Positions 47,936-60,900 of a DNA stretch of 64,000 nucleotides are shown here, piece after piece. The notes under the pieces are model-generated. The model saw only the letters and a program-made list of their open reading frames with translations, was not told where the DNA came from and made no database searches. Source of the DNA: Straminergon stramineum (lineage: Eukaryota > Streptophyta > Bryopsida > Hypnales > Calliergonaceae); NCBI GenBank assembly GCA_963920665.1, contig OY987265.1, forward strand, positions 21,643,001-21,707,000, given 5' to 3'. The translations under genes and the position numbers were made by a program. Position 1 is the first letter of the stretch, and every line of letters starts with the position of its first letter.

Positions 47936-50900
47936 ATGGACGCGCAGCACGCTTTGAAAGGGCGACAGAAGGTGAATTTGAAACTCGTGGATCGTATTAA
48001 TTATGCATGTGTTCTCAGTTTTTGCGGGAGATCCACTCTTAGGGCAGCTCCCTTTTTCTTCTCTGTTTTAAAATTGATTAATCACATGGAAAGATGAGAT
48101 TTTGAATTGAAGCTAAAATTCGCTAAAATTCACAAACGAGGATTGTCGAGTTGACTTTGGCTCTGCGAGATCGCCGTTGTGAAGGTTTTGAGCTCTATCT
48201 GAGAGGCGCGCATCTTTAATTGACTGCACAACCTCGCGAATTCTCAGGATTCATTGTCTTACTTGTCTTTCTGTACGAATAATCCTTGCTGTGTGTAACT
48301 GATTCTGGCACTTGCTTCGCAGTTGGAGGATTTGCGTCGCAAGAAAGCAGCGGCGTTGTCAGGTGGCTGATCTCTCTGAGCTAGAGATGGCACTTATAAT
48401 CTGTGAAGGAGATAGGTTTCATATTGTAGACTGGCTTTGAAGAGCTGTTGCTATTCGGCGCTTTAACTTACCATATATAGATTGCATCGTGGTCTTCACT
48501 GAGAAAAACTGAGATTTTGTAGAGATTTTGTGAAAGCGCTGTTGAACACCGGTTGTGTCGACTTTTAAGACTTTATGCTGTTTTTCAGTTTCCCCTTCTG
48601 TGACAATTTTGGGTAATTGCTTTGTTCAGGTAATGGTGCGCAAGGGGAGCTGGAAGCGATGACGATTCGATACCAAATGATGGAAGAAAAGGTCAGTGTC
48701 GGTGGGTGTCAATATTCTGTGTCATTATTTTTCAAACAATGTTTGGGGCGCTTCACATATGTTGTCGTTCGTGTTTAAAGTCTTCTATGATCTCCACTGA
48801 TGACACTGTCTTCCTTTGTTCTCTAGAGCACTGCTTTTGGATCTTCATGGGTTTTACACCCGTCACCGTATGCCGGTGATGGTTATGACCATCTAGCAAC
48901 TTATTAAATTTTGGTTTGTGCCATGCAGCTGCAACAAGTGGAAGCAGAACGGGACTTGTTACGCAGGCAAAAGGAAGAGACGTCGGTGAAAGTTGAGAGC
49001 ATTCAAGATGACCTTGATAGAGCCCGTGGTCAAGTTTCTCAAGTATGATCAGTGACTCGTTTCTTGTGAAAGGATATGACGTTGGTTTGAAGGAAGCGAT
49101 CCCGGGCGCATAGAAATGAGATTTCTGATGTCTCAATTTTTGAATAAGTGGTAGTTGAGAACTTAAACTAAGTTGAGTCTTAAGTATATTGTTAAAGTTC
49201 ATGATACTCTCCTTATGTGAATTAGGTGGTCGATGATATTAAATGTAATGATAACGAATCAGCGTCCTCGATAATGCCAACTAAATGTTCGTAAATGTAT
49301 TTGTGTATTGTTAAGAGGCTTGATTTCTGTTGAGAACTTAAACTAAGTTGAGTCTTAAGTATATTGTTAAAGTTCATGATACTCTCCTTATGTGAATTAG
49401 GTGGTCGATGATATTAAATGTAATGATAACGAGTCAGCGTCCTCGATAATGCCAACTAAATGTTCCGTAAATGTATCTGTGTATTGTTAAGAGGCTTGAT
49501 TTCTGTTTTTGCAGGTTGAGAAAACCGTCGCGATGTTGCGAAAATCTCTTGACACTATTACCATGGAGCGAGATGCTGCCTTCATATCTCGGGTACATGT
49601 TTATCTTATATATTTCGTACCATTTGGAGCAATTTGGAGCAGATAGGGTTGAACTACTTTTTCTTATTTTAGTCATATACTCCGTGTATTTTAAATTTTG
49701 GAAACCTGGCCAGAGCAGGAGGACATGGTTGCTCAGCTACGCCTTATGAAGAGAAGACTGCAAGAGGCTGAGGAAGAGCAATATAAGGTTAGACTGACCT
49801 TGTTATCTGATTTCGTAGTATGGAATATTTGTAAGGAGCAACACGATGAGAATGTTAGACACTGCAGTTGTGCCCAGCAAATTCCAATCATGCCAGTGTT
49901 GGCGCATGAATTTCCTGCCGTTTACTTCAGAGATTTTTCGTTCTGGTTCAATGGCAACATTGACAGAAGCTTTGGAAGATGTGTCAGAAGGTACCTGGTA
50001 TGCTCTCCTTCACTGAGTTCGTGGTGATTCCGTGTTCTCAATGACCCTTTACAGGCCGAAGAGGATGCAGCAGCTGTGAGGGCCGAAATTAAGTTGCTTC
50101 AGGCAAATGAGGATCAGTCTGAAAGCCTAGGGGCTATGTCTGATCAGCTGCGTCTAGCAGAGCAGCATAACAACGCTCTCCAGAAGGAGCTTCAGGTAAG
50201 ATTTATAAAGATGTATTTTGTTGTGGCAACATCTGTGTTCATTCCTCTGCTTGTTTATTCTTCCTGAATGGTTTCCGCGACTGTCACTGCATTCTACCGC
50301 ACTCTCAGTCTTGAGAGTAGTTTCCGGTTTAGCATTAGTAGAGTGATGGAAATATGAACCCTAGTTGTGGAAGAATTATGATTGTTAAGTACTATGGTTT
50401 TTTTCTTGTTTGATTGCTGCAATTTTCTGGGTCAACTTTGTATGTAATTCCAAAATGCGTCGTCCAATTCTACGATCTTTCACTTAGGAAGGAAGCTATT
50501 TTATGGTGGAGCCCTTGTCTCTTCAACTACTAATCTTATGCTCTTCTACATCAGGAGGCGTTGTTGACGCTTCAGCAAGAGCAGCAGAGGGTATCAATGG
50601 AACGCCAAAGATCTGCCAACTTAAGTGCTCAGAATCAAGAGCTTCAAAATGAGTTATTCATCATGAGTTCCAGACTTGCTGGTGAGTTTCCCAATTTCCC
50701 AATACCTAGAGACAGTCGAGTCTTTGAGTCTTCGATGGGCTCCTCTCCGGGGAATTTGTTTCTGATAGGTACTCCCTCCGTCCCCAAATGAACTTCCGGT
50801 TCCCTTTAATTTTATTGCAATAAGCTTAGAACTACACTTTGAAAAGGGCTCCGAAACTCAAAGTTTCAGGTCGATAGGAGTGCACGAAACTTTACTTACA

Positions 50901-53766
50901 GCTCGATACGGGTTGAAATGACGTTATTTTCAGCGAAAAAATCCTAAACAGTTTGCCCAACCGGAAGATAATTTTGGGACGGAGGGAGTACTATTTAAGT
51001 ATGTAAATATATGCAATCGCTTGTTTTGGACCCACTTGCTATCTGTCTCTACGATGTCTTTTGGGTTAGGCGTTTTCGACTTCCTCACCGCGTCAGATGG
51101 TTGAATTTTTCGTGTATTTTTTCATATATTGTGTGAATTTCTGAACCCCAAGGATCATGAATGTGCCACAGGGTCAGTTTTCTAACCGGTGCTTATGGTT
51201 GATAAAAATTGGTATTGAACTACAGAAATGGAAGAACCCAAGCAAAGTCGCACTAGCGTCACTGTGCCACTTACCGAAGCACCACTAACAGACTCGGCAA
51301 CATCAAAAGTACGAATTTTCTCATTCTGAACGACATGATTAGCCACGTTCAGTGTTGTTTATAGATCATCTGTAGACGTGGTCAACGGGATTTTTTTTGA
51401 CGGTGATGTGTTTTGTAACTCTTCAATGCAGGAGTTAGTGGCTTCTGATGGAAAATCGTTGTCCAATGAGAAGCTTAAGGTATTGACAGAAATTTCTTGT
51501 TGTCTTTTCTCTTGTGCTTCTCCAGTTTCATCTGTGCCAATCGACTGGTCAACTGATATTGCAGATATGTTGACGTTGCTTATATTCTATTGTCAAGTTT
51601 CCTAAATGATCTGTTTCTGTTATGGCATAGGAAGAGAAAGGTATTGCCGAGAGTAAACTTCGGGAGCTGGCATCTATGGTTGAGCGACAAGAAATTGGTC
51701 GTCAGACATTACTTGCCGAGGTTCTATTTGAAAACTTTACTCCATGTTTATGGGTTCAGACAATTTTGAAACGTCTTTTCTTGGAGAGTTTCTTGGCAGG
51801 GAAGTTTACAGCTGCGTACTGAAAGCACACCTGGAAGATTCTTTGGACTTTTTGAGAACGCGTTGATACTTCCTCGGTTTCCGCTTAGATCATAACCATG
51901 TCATGTTTGCAGATAGACAAACAATCCTTAGAGATAGAAAGGCTGTTTGTCGAGAACGAAGGACTACGAGGAAACGTGGCTCAAGCCAATGAATTTGGAG
52001 CACGGTGGGAGGCTCAGGTGAGCAATAAACTTCCTATCATCATTATTACCGCACTTGTTCCTTTGTTGTTTCTGTCCGAAAAAGAGATACTTGGCAATGG
52101 TTCAGAAAATATAGAAAGTTCCAGTGCTCAATCAAAATGAGACATAGGTTAAAAGAAATATTAACATGTTAGGCCCTTCACTCTAAAGATTGAATTCCTA
52201 TGTCTTGTAGAATTTCTAATCATAGTAATAGGGGCATTCTAAGATTGTTGAATAGTTTTTTTGAACTTTTTATGAATTACAAGTGGCAATTCGATAATTT
52301 GGAATTGTATTTAACGTAAATGATTATATTTATTTTAAATATATGAAATACAGATATAATAACGTTTTCTTTCTTTCGTATTCAGAAAATTAATTCTTGT
52401 CCAAATGTAGCATACATATTCAATATTTTTTTTTTTTGCATAGGACGTGTTCTAATTTGGAATATGTGGAAACAGCTATATGAAAATTGTACTGTTCTAT
52501 TTGGGGTAGAGGCATTTGCGATTAGCTGCTGGTGATTTACTTGCGGTTCTTGCAACTAGTCCTAGAGTGTTAAATCTTACAATTAAGATCTTCTGTAAGG
52601 ATCTGATTTTGCAGAGTGATTGACTTCGGTGACTTTTGTGAACATCTGGTGACACTTGTTTTTCTACTGTTCAGGTGCAAGAATGTATTCAGCAAAACAC
52701 TGAACTGCGGGCTATGTTGAACCAGTTACGCCTAGAGCAATCCTCTATGACTGAAGCAACTGAAAAGGAGTCTTCGGTCCTAGAGACACATGCTGGAGAT
52801 GAAGGTCATGGCAACGAAACTGCCTCAGAGAGCTGGCAGGCTGAAAGGACCAAACTTAAGGTAACAGCAACCGCCATATTTACAAAGACGATTGTCCTAG
52901 CAGGATTTATTTATCTGCAGGAAGCTTTCGCTTTATAATCTTACATGTTGTAACAAAAAAATGTTATATAAACATCCTGCAGACTGATCTCCTAGGGTGT
53001 TGACGTCACTGTTTCTAACCTTTGTCTATTATTCTATCCTGTAGTTTCCAAGTATCATCCTTGTTTACAATTTGACATTCAATTCACAGGTTGAGTTGGC
53101 CAAGGCATTGGCAAGATCTGAGGAGTTAAGTGCCCAAGTGACCCAGAAGTCAGCTGACCTGAATCGTGCTGTCCAGGCTTTGACGAGCCTCAGCAGTCTG
53201 TGAGTTCTCTTTCATTATCTTTATTGTCACCATCGCTAGGGAAGAGACTAAGTATTGGGTTAAAAAAAGAGAGAGTTCTGGTGCCCCATGAAAATGAGAT
53301 TTGTGTTGAAAGCAATTGTAGCATGTTGGGGTCCATCATTTCAATGAAAGAATTTCTTACGCCTAGTAGAATTGGGACGTGCTCATAGGAAAAGTGACCT
53401 TCCAAGCTTGTCAATTATGTGTACGAGGTTTTCGATTCTTAAACTAACAATAATAGCACCACTTGGTAATTAAAGCATACACTCTCTACATCAAAATATG
53501 CAAAAGGATTAAAGTTTGTAACAAGAGTTTCGTACCAAGGATTTTATGGAATGAAACAGATCTAGTCGGGGTAGAGGGACTTGCAATTAGCCATTTGTTT
53601 TTCTAGAAATTCTTACGTTATAGAATGGGGATTTTACATCTTTTAAGGCTTCTTGTTAACTAGGTTGGGGTGTGTTTACAGGTACAAACCTGTTTTAGCG
53701 AGCATTGAAAACCGGTTGATGCAAATACGTCAGGAGGCGCCTGATCTAGTGTTTGTCGGCATCTGA
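47936..53766 (+). CDS. Coiled-coil protein, 15 exons, 457 aa (ELKS/Rab6-interacting/CAST-like)
   Basis: The exons join with consistent phases: 47936-47971, 48323-48362, 48630-48691, 48929-49042, 49515-49592, 49719-49787, 50055-50195, 50555-50681, 51226-51308, 51432-51479, 51631-51720, 51913-52017, 52675-52860, 53090-53199 and 53682-53766. The protein starts MDAQHALKGRQKLEDLRRKK and is almost entirely Leu/Glu/Gln/Lys-rich heptad sequence (LRLMKRRLQEAEEEQYK, EIKLLQANEDQSESLGAM), with a Ser/Thr-rich break near residues 225-260. It ends YKPVLASIENRLMQIRQ. No catalytic motif, signal peptide or membrane segment. The start and end resemble plant proteins annotated as ELKS/Rab6-interacting/CAST family, but that rests on memory of the family and could be wrong; a role at Golgi or trafficking membranes is inference. 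It is convergent with the cotransporter gene. Confidence 0.82.
49154..49503. repeat. Recent 175-bp tandem duplication in intron 4 of the coiled-coil gene
   Basis: Copies at 49154-49328 and 49329-49503 differ at only about three positions (for example AACGAATCAG against AACGAGTCAG). It ends just upstream of the polypyrimidine tract and acceptor of exon 5 and does not alter coding. Confidence 0.9.
50770..50990. mobile_element. Stowaway MITE in intron 8 of the coiled-coil gene
   Basis: It begins TACTCCCTCCGTCCCCAAAT and ends TTTTGGGACGGAGGGAGTA. The arms continue into AACTTCCGGTT and ACCGGAAG. TA at both ends is the target duplication. Textbook Stowaway (Tc1/mariner) structure, 217 bp between the TAs. 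Confidence 0.93.
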
Positions 53767-54940
53767 ATCGTAGTCTATTGGTAATGGCATGCATATCTAG
53801 AGTTGCAAAATGCTTATTAGACATTTTTTCAGTAGGCACTGAATAGTGCATTCGTATACCCAGATTGGAGCATAGTTATCAAATCTCATTAAATCGAGCA
53901 TTCTTTCATTTGCGGGCACTCCTATTTTCTTCAGCTGTCCTATCCAAAGATGCAGAAGTTCATCACATCGATACGAATATTCCAAAACAATATCTACTCA
54001 ATTTTTGGGACCCCTGACAGGCAGTTGAACACCTGAAGGGTCTGTTGCCATATGGTCAAAAACCATTTCTCAGATCAATTAAACTTTTACGGAGTACATT
54101 ATTTGAGTTTCAATCTTATATTTTTGTTGCCTGAGACAATGTATTGTGTATCAATGTGGAAATTATCTGCTAATTTCAAAGAAATTTTTTCATTTTTTTC
54201 ATTTTTTTTATCAATTTTACAGCAAAAAGTGAGGTAAACCGAAGTATTCAGTACATGTGGAATTTGCAATTGCAAGAAATCATTGATTCTTTTCAAAATT
54301 TCAAAATGGAATAGAAACAGAGCTAGTTAGAAGTTATTTTCTTAATTTGAATCAAATACCAAGAATAAATACTTTTTCTTTGACACCAAGAATGGATGTT
54401 TTGTAAGTTACAACCAAGTCTGACCAAGGCGCGTCCAAAAGCTGGATGCAGGGGGACGTCACTCACCTCGGGTAAAATGAAGGTACAGCATTTGCATAAA
54501 TTAAAATAGAGACCTATACTGCGATACAGGATATTCCATCCAGAAGGGCGGTTAAAAGCTAATTCGCCAAGCAACTCATTGAACACAAGAACTTGTTGAA
54601 CGTAAATTCTGTTACCAATTCAGAACATGGCCAACATAATTGATCCTTCAACTCAACAGCAGGCAGGTCTAATGTCCTACGCTTTTCAATATGGCCGTTT
54701 CTCTGCCGCACTAGAGAGGAAAATTGGACTACCCAACAATGGTCAGGGGCTATGCATACAAGGTGGCAAAGCTAGTAAACGGAAGGACGACTCAAATTTA
54801 AGGCAACTCCTTTGCACTCGATGAATGATCGACACCGAAATTTCATCCATGTACACTACTACTGAAATTTGCAAACAAACCTCACTAGATGGCGTCATTG
54901 ACCAAAGTTGCAAGCTGAGATTTTCACTATCCTGAGTCTT
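53767..54940. other. Convergent 3' region
   Basis: It holds the 3' UTRs of the coiled-coil gene (+) and the cotransporter gene (-). A TACGGAGTA motif near 54089 resembles a lone Stowaway end. No gene seen. Confidence 0.4.
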
Positions 54941-57900
54941 CTAAGTAAAAATGGTGACGACATCTCGTTTGTACCCGCGGACCATAAGCAGTCTAGGGAT
55001 GCTGTCAACAAGGAGATCCATGTACTCCATGTAGCAGAAAGCGGGGTGATGTGGGGGAGGAGGGGGCAAGCTCACCAGCACAACAGCAGCAGGGACTGAA
55101 TACCGCATAATGATTGAATTCAGTTTCAAGCAAGTGTACAAGAATTTGTTGACCTGTTCACAAGCGTCACAACTATTAGCCTTAGAAAATTATTTCAGAC
55201 ACCAACTAACAAAACTTTCTAATCACGCTCCAATTTTATGCTGATCAAGCCATGCATCCTTTTTCTTTCTTTATTCTGTCAATGGCTCTTAAGTGCAGTC
55301 ATGCCTCTTAACCAAAACTAGAGGAAGACTTAAGGTAGTGAACCCAGTTTCGAGGGAGACATTGCAATTGGCAGGCCACAAATAGGCCATAACTGAAGCA
55401 AATGTTAATGACATATACATGTTTAGAATCTAAGAACATGAACAGCTGCCGAGCCAAAGCTTGACCATGATTTTAATAAACCTCGAGAGCAAAACTTTGC
55501 AAAATCACAACCTAAAAATAAAACAACCAAATACAACACTTTGGTGTATTCGAACCCTCTCAAAAGAAGGAGCAAGATCTACATTGCCCTAAACTTCACT
55601 CTAAGAAAAGAACCACTCAAAACATCCACGGGAATGGGTTCCCGTGGTTCAGAAGTGCTAAGCAATGGAACAATTGTAATCAGACCTCAAGAGAGACTCA
55701 TAGATTCGCATTCAGCGAACTGCACTTGAGAAAAGGCATCAGAATCAGAGCAAGAAGGGAAAATTGTGTTCACCTGTTGTTCATCAACTGCGGTGAGTGC
55801 TGGTTGAGAGAAGTTGCTGCTGCTACTTTCTGCAGCTTCTAGGTTTCCTGCAGTATGCTGGGCTATCCTTTTGCGAGCCTTGGAGAAGCTTTCCATGGCA
55901 CCATCCCTTCCAGTTGACCCCACAACTTGATCATCTTCTTGGTGATGTTCCCAAGACTTCATAGTAACCACGATGACATCAGCTTGCATGCGCAAATCGT
56001 ACAAGAACTTCTTCACGTCTGTCTTCAACTCGTCGGCCTCACTGTCATCTTCAGCAATGCAGAACACCTGTCAAGTAACGTGGTTTCAGCGAGCGGGACA
56101 GTAGTAGTAGAGGACCACCGTGCCGTCCTCCCGGTCCTCTATTGTACAAACTACTCCAATGAGCTATTCTTGAGGTTTTGCCAGTTTGACAAGACACTGT
56201 CCAATGGTTACTTCCTCAGAATTGAAGAGGGTTGAATATCAAGAATTGACTGACACGAAGAAAAGAGAAGCAGGAGCTTACCTGAATCTTGCAGCTTTCA
56301 TAGCAATCTTTGGCACGAAGCAACTGAGAGAGAAGCAGCATAAGACCACCATCACGAACAATCCAATACAGGTCGATCGTTCCGTAATGCTTATCAAACT
56401 CTCCAGGCCATTCATCTAGACCTTTCACTATCACAACTGCTTTGTTAGACAATGAGCAATCGTTGATGATGCTGACGAAGCTCTCTGGAATATTGTTGCT
56501 TCTCTGATCCCTCCAAACCTCAGGATAGCGCATACACACAATATTAGGCTTCAGGTTTGCCAGGCCCATGGCCTGTACAATCAAACGGAACCCCTCCACG
56601 ATATTTGGAGCCACAATCACCTCTGCAACTCCCTCGCATTTCTTTTGCTCAATATAAGTTGAAAGTAGTTGGCAAGCCTGTCAGGTTGACAAGAATCAGA
56701 TTAACAAAATCGTCACAAAGTTCAATCAACGCCTAGTCGGAAGTGCCACTTGCTACTTTGTCTGGAATGTTGCCCATGGAAGTCCATGTAAACCAATCAG
56801 CGTCTATTGTCTATTGCTGGTGAGCCCTGACTAGTTGACACATAGGTTTCGATATGTTACTCGAGGTCAGTATTATATTTAGAAGTTCGCATGGAAGATA
56901 CGATAAATCTCACTTCAAAGGGTCAGAATGGTACCGCTCGGCTTTCATCTGCTTTCTCTTCATAGTCACCCTCCACAATTGATGCAAATATGGACATACC
57001 ACGTCCCTTTTTCTTCATGCAGTTTGCAAAATCTGCCAGCTTCGGGTGGCATGGTACATCACTGGGCAGAATAGCCCAAGGCTTACAGAAGATGAGAGGA
57101 ATTGGATACCAATTTTTAGGATGCACAGGTGTGGCTGCACAGGAAAGGAAAGTGATAAAAGATTACAGCCAATCCACATTGCAATTGAAAATGACAAGAC
57201 AGCAAGCAAAATCACCAAAAATACGAACTTACGTGTTCGCGAATTGCGACATTCACTGGATATATGAAAAAGGGATGGAAGGCAACAAAGAAGTTAATTG
57301 ACCATAAATGTGTATAAGATACAAACCTCCCAGTGACCGGAGACTACGCAAGGCAAGTTGAAAGTAGGCACTTTTGAAGCCATCTCCCCAGTCACCACCT
57401 TTGCCCTTGATACTTACATACCAATAAAGCAGGCCGGCAAGTGCTAGAGCAACTATGGTAAATATCCACGAGATCATGAACATAATAGCTGCAAAGAGCA
57501 CGAGGAGAATTAGGAACAATGTCTACAAGGACCCAAAGTACTGGTAACTTCTGACAAGTCACAAGCACCTAGGGATGAAATTGAAACAAGAAACCCCACA
57601 GTAAAGTCTCCAACCAAGGAAAATGAAGCAACTGAGAGAAAGAGAGCAAACATTAAGTGCCTAAAGGGTCATTACAGGCCACTTCCATATCTATGGAATA
57701 TAATATATTTAGGAAAAATCAAGTAGAAAAATATACCAATAAAAAGAAAGAAACCATACACTACCCGTTTGAATGGTAAAAGTAGACTTTCAAACTTTGT
57801 AATTGGCTATGAGCTTCAAAGTGGATTTCCAATTATCAGTTCACGCACTAAGGGGTTAAGCATTTTGCAGAGATAAACAAAGCGCTAAAGAACATGAAGC

Positions 57901-60900
57901 ACACACTGTCGCAAGAAACGGAAGTTGCACAACTTACTGATGCAAAGGAGAGCACCGAGAAGAGAAAGGCTCCAGTGATGGAATTTGAACCTGGGTCGCC
58001 AGCTAGGTGCATCCAGTAAGTCCAGCAGGAAACATGACAGGTTGACTCCTCCATAACAAAGCAGAAAGAACATGGTAGTAACAGGACTGATAAGATCCAA
58101 ATTGCCGAGGACGACACAGCCAGCGCAGATGAACATGGTGAAAACGGTTGCATAATAAGGCTCCTCATCATCTGAAGCTTTGAAGTACTTCAGCACAGGG
58201 ATGATGTCATCATTGGCAATTGCGGCAAGCAAACGAGGCGCCCCTGTGAGGCTCTGAAGAGCTGCCCCAAGAGTGGAAAGAACGATTGCAACTTGTACAA
58301 CCCAAGGCACAGGCCATGCAATTGTTGCGGTCAATAACCTGCAAAGAAAGAAAACAGAAATCTGGAATCAAATCCCCAAAGCGTCTGGAGCATGCTATAT
58401 GGTTCGATATATGAAGCTTTGGTTGGTAACTCATTTCCTCACAAAACTTTACTACATATGGTAGATATGTGTGTTTCAACCGGCATTCACCAGTAGCGAA
58501 TCCCCTATCATGGGTTAACCTCGACACATTATACTTTGCCTTTAACCCCTTAGCGCTCCGACGTCCAAAATCTGGACGACGAACAACAGAGGGGTTCCAG
58601 GGGCTTTTTTGACCACAGAACTTCTCATTCATCCAAACCAATGCTTGAATTTTTTAAACCCTTACTTTCTATATGATGAATTTGATGAAATTGAGGTACA
58701 TAATTTATATTTACAAAGATATAAGCCAAACTATGCAAAAATTCAAGAAAGGATTGAGGCGCTGGGGGGGGTAAGATAGTGTCGAACGTAAACTCTGCCA
58801 ATTGTGGAAGGCCTACGTTTCTTGAATACCTTTCAAGGGTGGACTTTTCTACTAGTGAGTGCCACTGCACGCAGACATTGTCACAACACAGGAACAAGAC
58901 ACAATTGTACCAGAGTAAACGGCAAACAACCTGTCGGTTAAAAGTTCATTCCGTGTAGCAACAGATCCAAAAAACATGATAGAAACCAAGTAGATTGTAG
59001 TAGTTGTAGCAATGGCAGCTAAGGTCCCCCTCGGTATAGAACGTTGCGTGTCCTTCAGTGACCCTGATCGATTAGATCCCGCCATGATTCCAGTGACCGC
59101 AGGAAAGAACAAGCCAAGTAAACTCCTGCAAATCATTCAACCCCATCTGAGCTCACAGAAAAAGATAATTGTGCTCAGAAATGGTATTCCGCACATGGAT
59201 AGAGCAAGCCGGTTGAGATTCACAAAATAAGGTTGAACGCCTTGGTTCATGGAAGCGACAGTACTCAGACAGTGGTCAACTACACAAAGATACAGAGAAA
59301 ATTCATGACTAAATACGTACTCAAAGTCCCAGTAATAACCAGTAGGAGCCGGTATCCCAGCATGGTTTGTAAATTGGTACTGAGAACCCCAATTGCTTCG
59401 GAATGTCCTCGATTTCAGTCCCGTCACCCCAACTGCATGCAGCATAGGATGAAACACATCTTAATACACTACCAAACGCATAAACCAAATAGCAGATAGA
59501 ACTAATGCAGATCCTGGTAGTTGCTACTAAAAGGCATTCCATTAATCATAAGAACAAGGACATTACGTTGAGCCTTAAGTACCCATATGGCCCAAAGTGT
59601 CTGCTTCCATATCTATAGATGTTGAAATAAACTATTTAGAAAGTTCAAGGAAACGTAACAAAATGTACCAATAGAAAGAAGAAACCATGCCCTACAATCT
59701 ATAACAGTAAAATTTGTTTTGAAAATTACTATAACCAACTAATAGGTTCGAGAGTGCACTACTTTTAGCTATAGGTTATGGCTACTCATGAAATAAAGAG
59801 AGTAGGACAAGAAACCTTGTCCAGATGCATTAGGGAGAAGTCATCCAGAAATTTGAGAAAATCGAAAATAAGCTATGAACATCAAGAGCATGAAAATGAT
59901 CTAAATGAAAAGAGAAACATTTCATCTGCAATAAGTCACTTATCAAAGAGCTATACGTCCCCCAAAAGATCGCATCCTAAAATACAAGGATGATACAAGG
60001 ACTATTGTGTTTCAACAAATGCATTGAATGAGTGCGCAACAAGAAAGTGAGAGGTCGTACGTGAATCGTCAAATCGACCTGCTGTGACGATACCAATAAA
60101 TATGCAGAACAGAGATAGAATCACAGGAATCAAAAATATCGGGCTAACCCTGTTGATGATTTTGACCCCACCAAATACAATTACGCAAAGAACAGCTGTG
60201 AATATCAGTCCATAGACTTGAAGGTCATGTATACTAGGACTCCTCAGTACTTCAGGCACTGCTGATGGGGAGGGCGCGACATATAAATCAGTTATAGTTC
60301 CTGGCACAGCAAAATCAATAGTTGGTGAGAGATTGACTAGAGAAATTGAAGCGTTTTCGAGATGCCAGCGGCATTATTCTTGATCTCAACAAAACAAACA
60401 AATTAATTAAAGAGCTATATTGCACTGATTTCAAGTGTTACAACGGTTACAACGGTAATTGATGCCAGCTGTAATTCTAGATTTGCAAAGCACCCGAGAG
60501 ATCTCAGAAACTTGGTTATCAAGTCATTACTGGCATTGGCTTCAAGTACTCACGCTTAAAAATGTCAGCCCCAGGGATGGCATCTAAAAAGGTCTCCACT
60601 GCTCCCAGGATATACCTGCATTCCTTCAGAGATGTTCAGTCAGGTTCCTGTTGTACAAAGCTTAAGAAAAAACCCATTTCAATATTCGTCCCAAACACGA
60701 AAGGATCTGTAATTTATGCCGAGGACCTCACAATACGCTATCAACATTTGCAGAATAGGCGCATACCAGGAAAAATCATCTGATTGAATATGCGCACTTA
60801 CATGGCCGCAGCAACAGCATTTCCAAGGAAGAAACACAGTCCAATACTCACGCCAACCTCAGGACCTAGTGCCCGTCCTATCAGGTAGTAAGGACCTCCA

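Noticed and set aside
55687..55773. Extension of cotransporter exon 15 to a stop at about 55687
   Set aside because: The family sequence leaves the frame right after DEQQ, where a GTGAAC donor lies. Exon 16 resumes in phase with [12 protein letters not shown].
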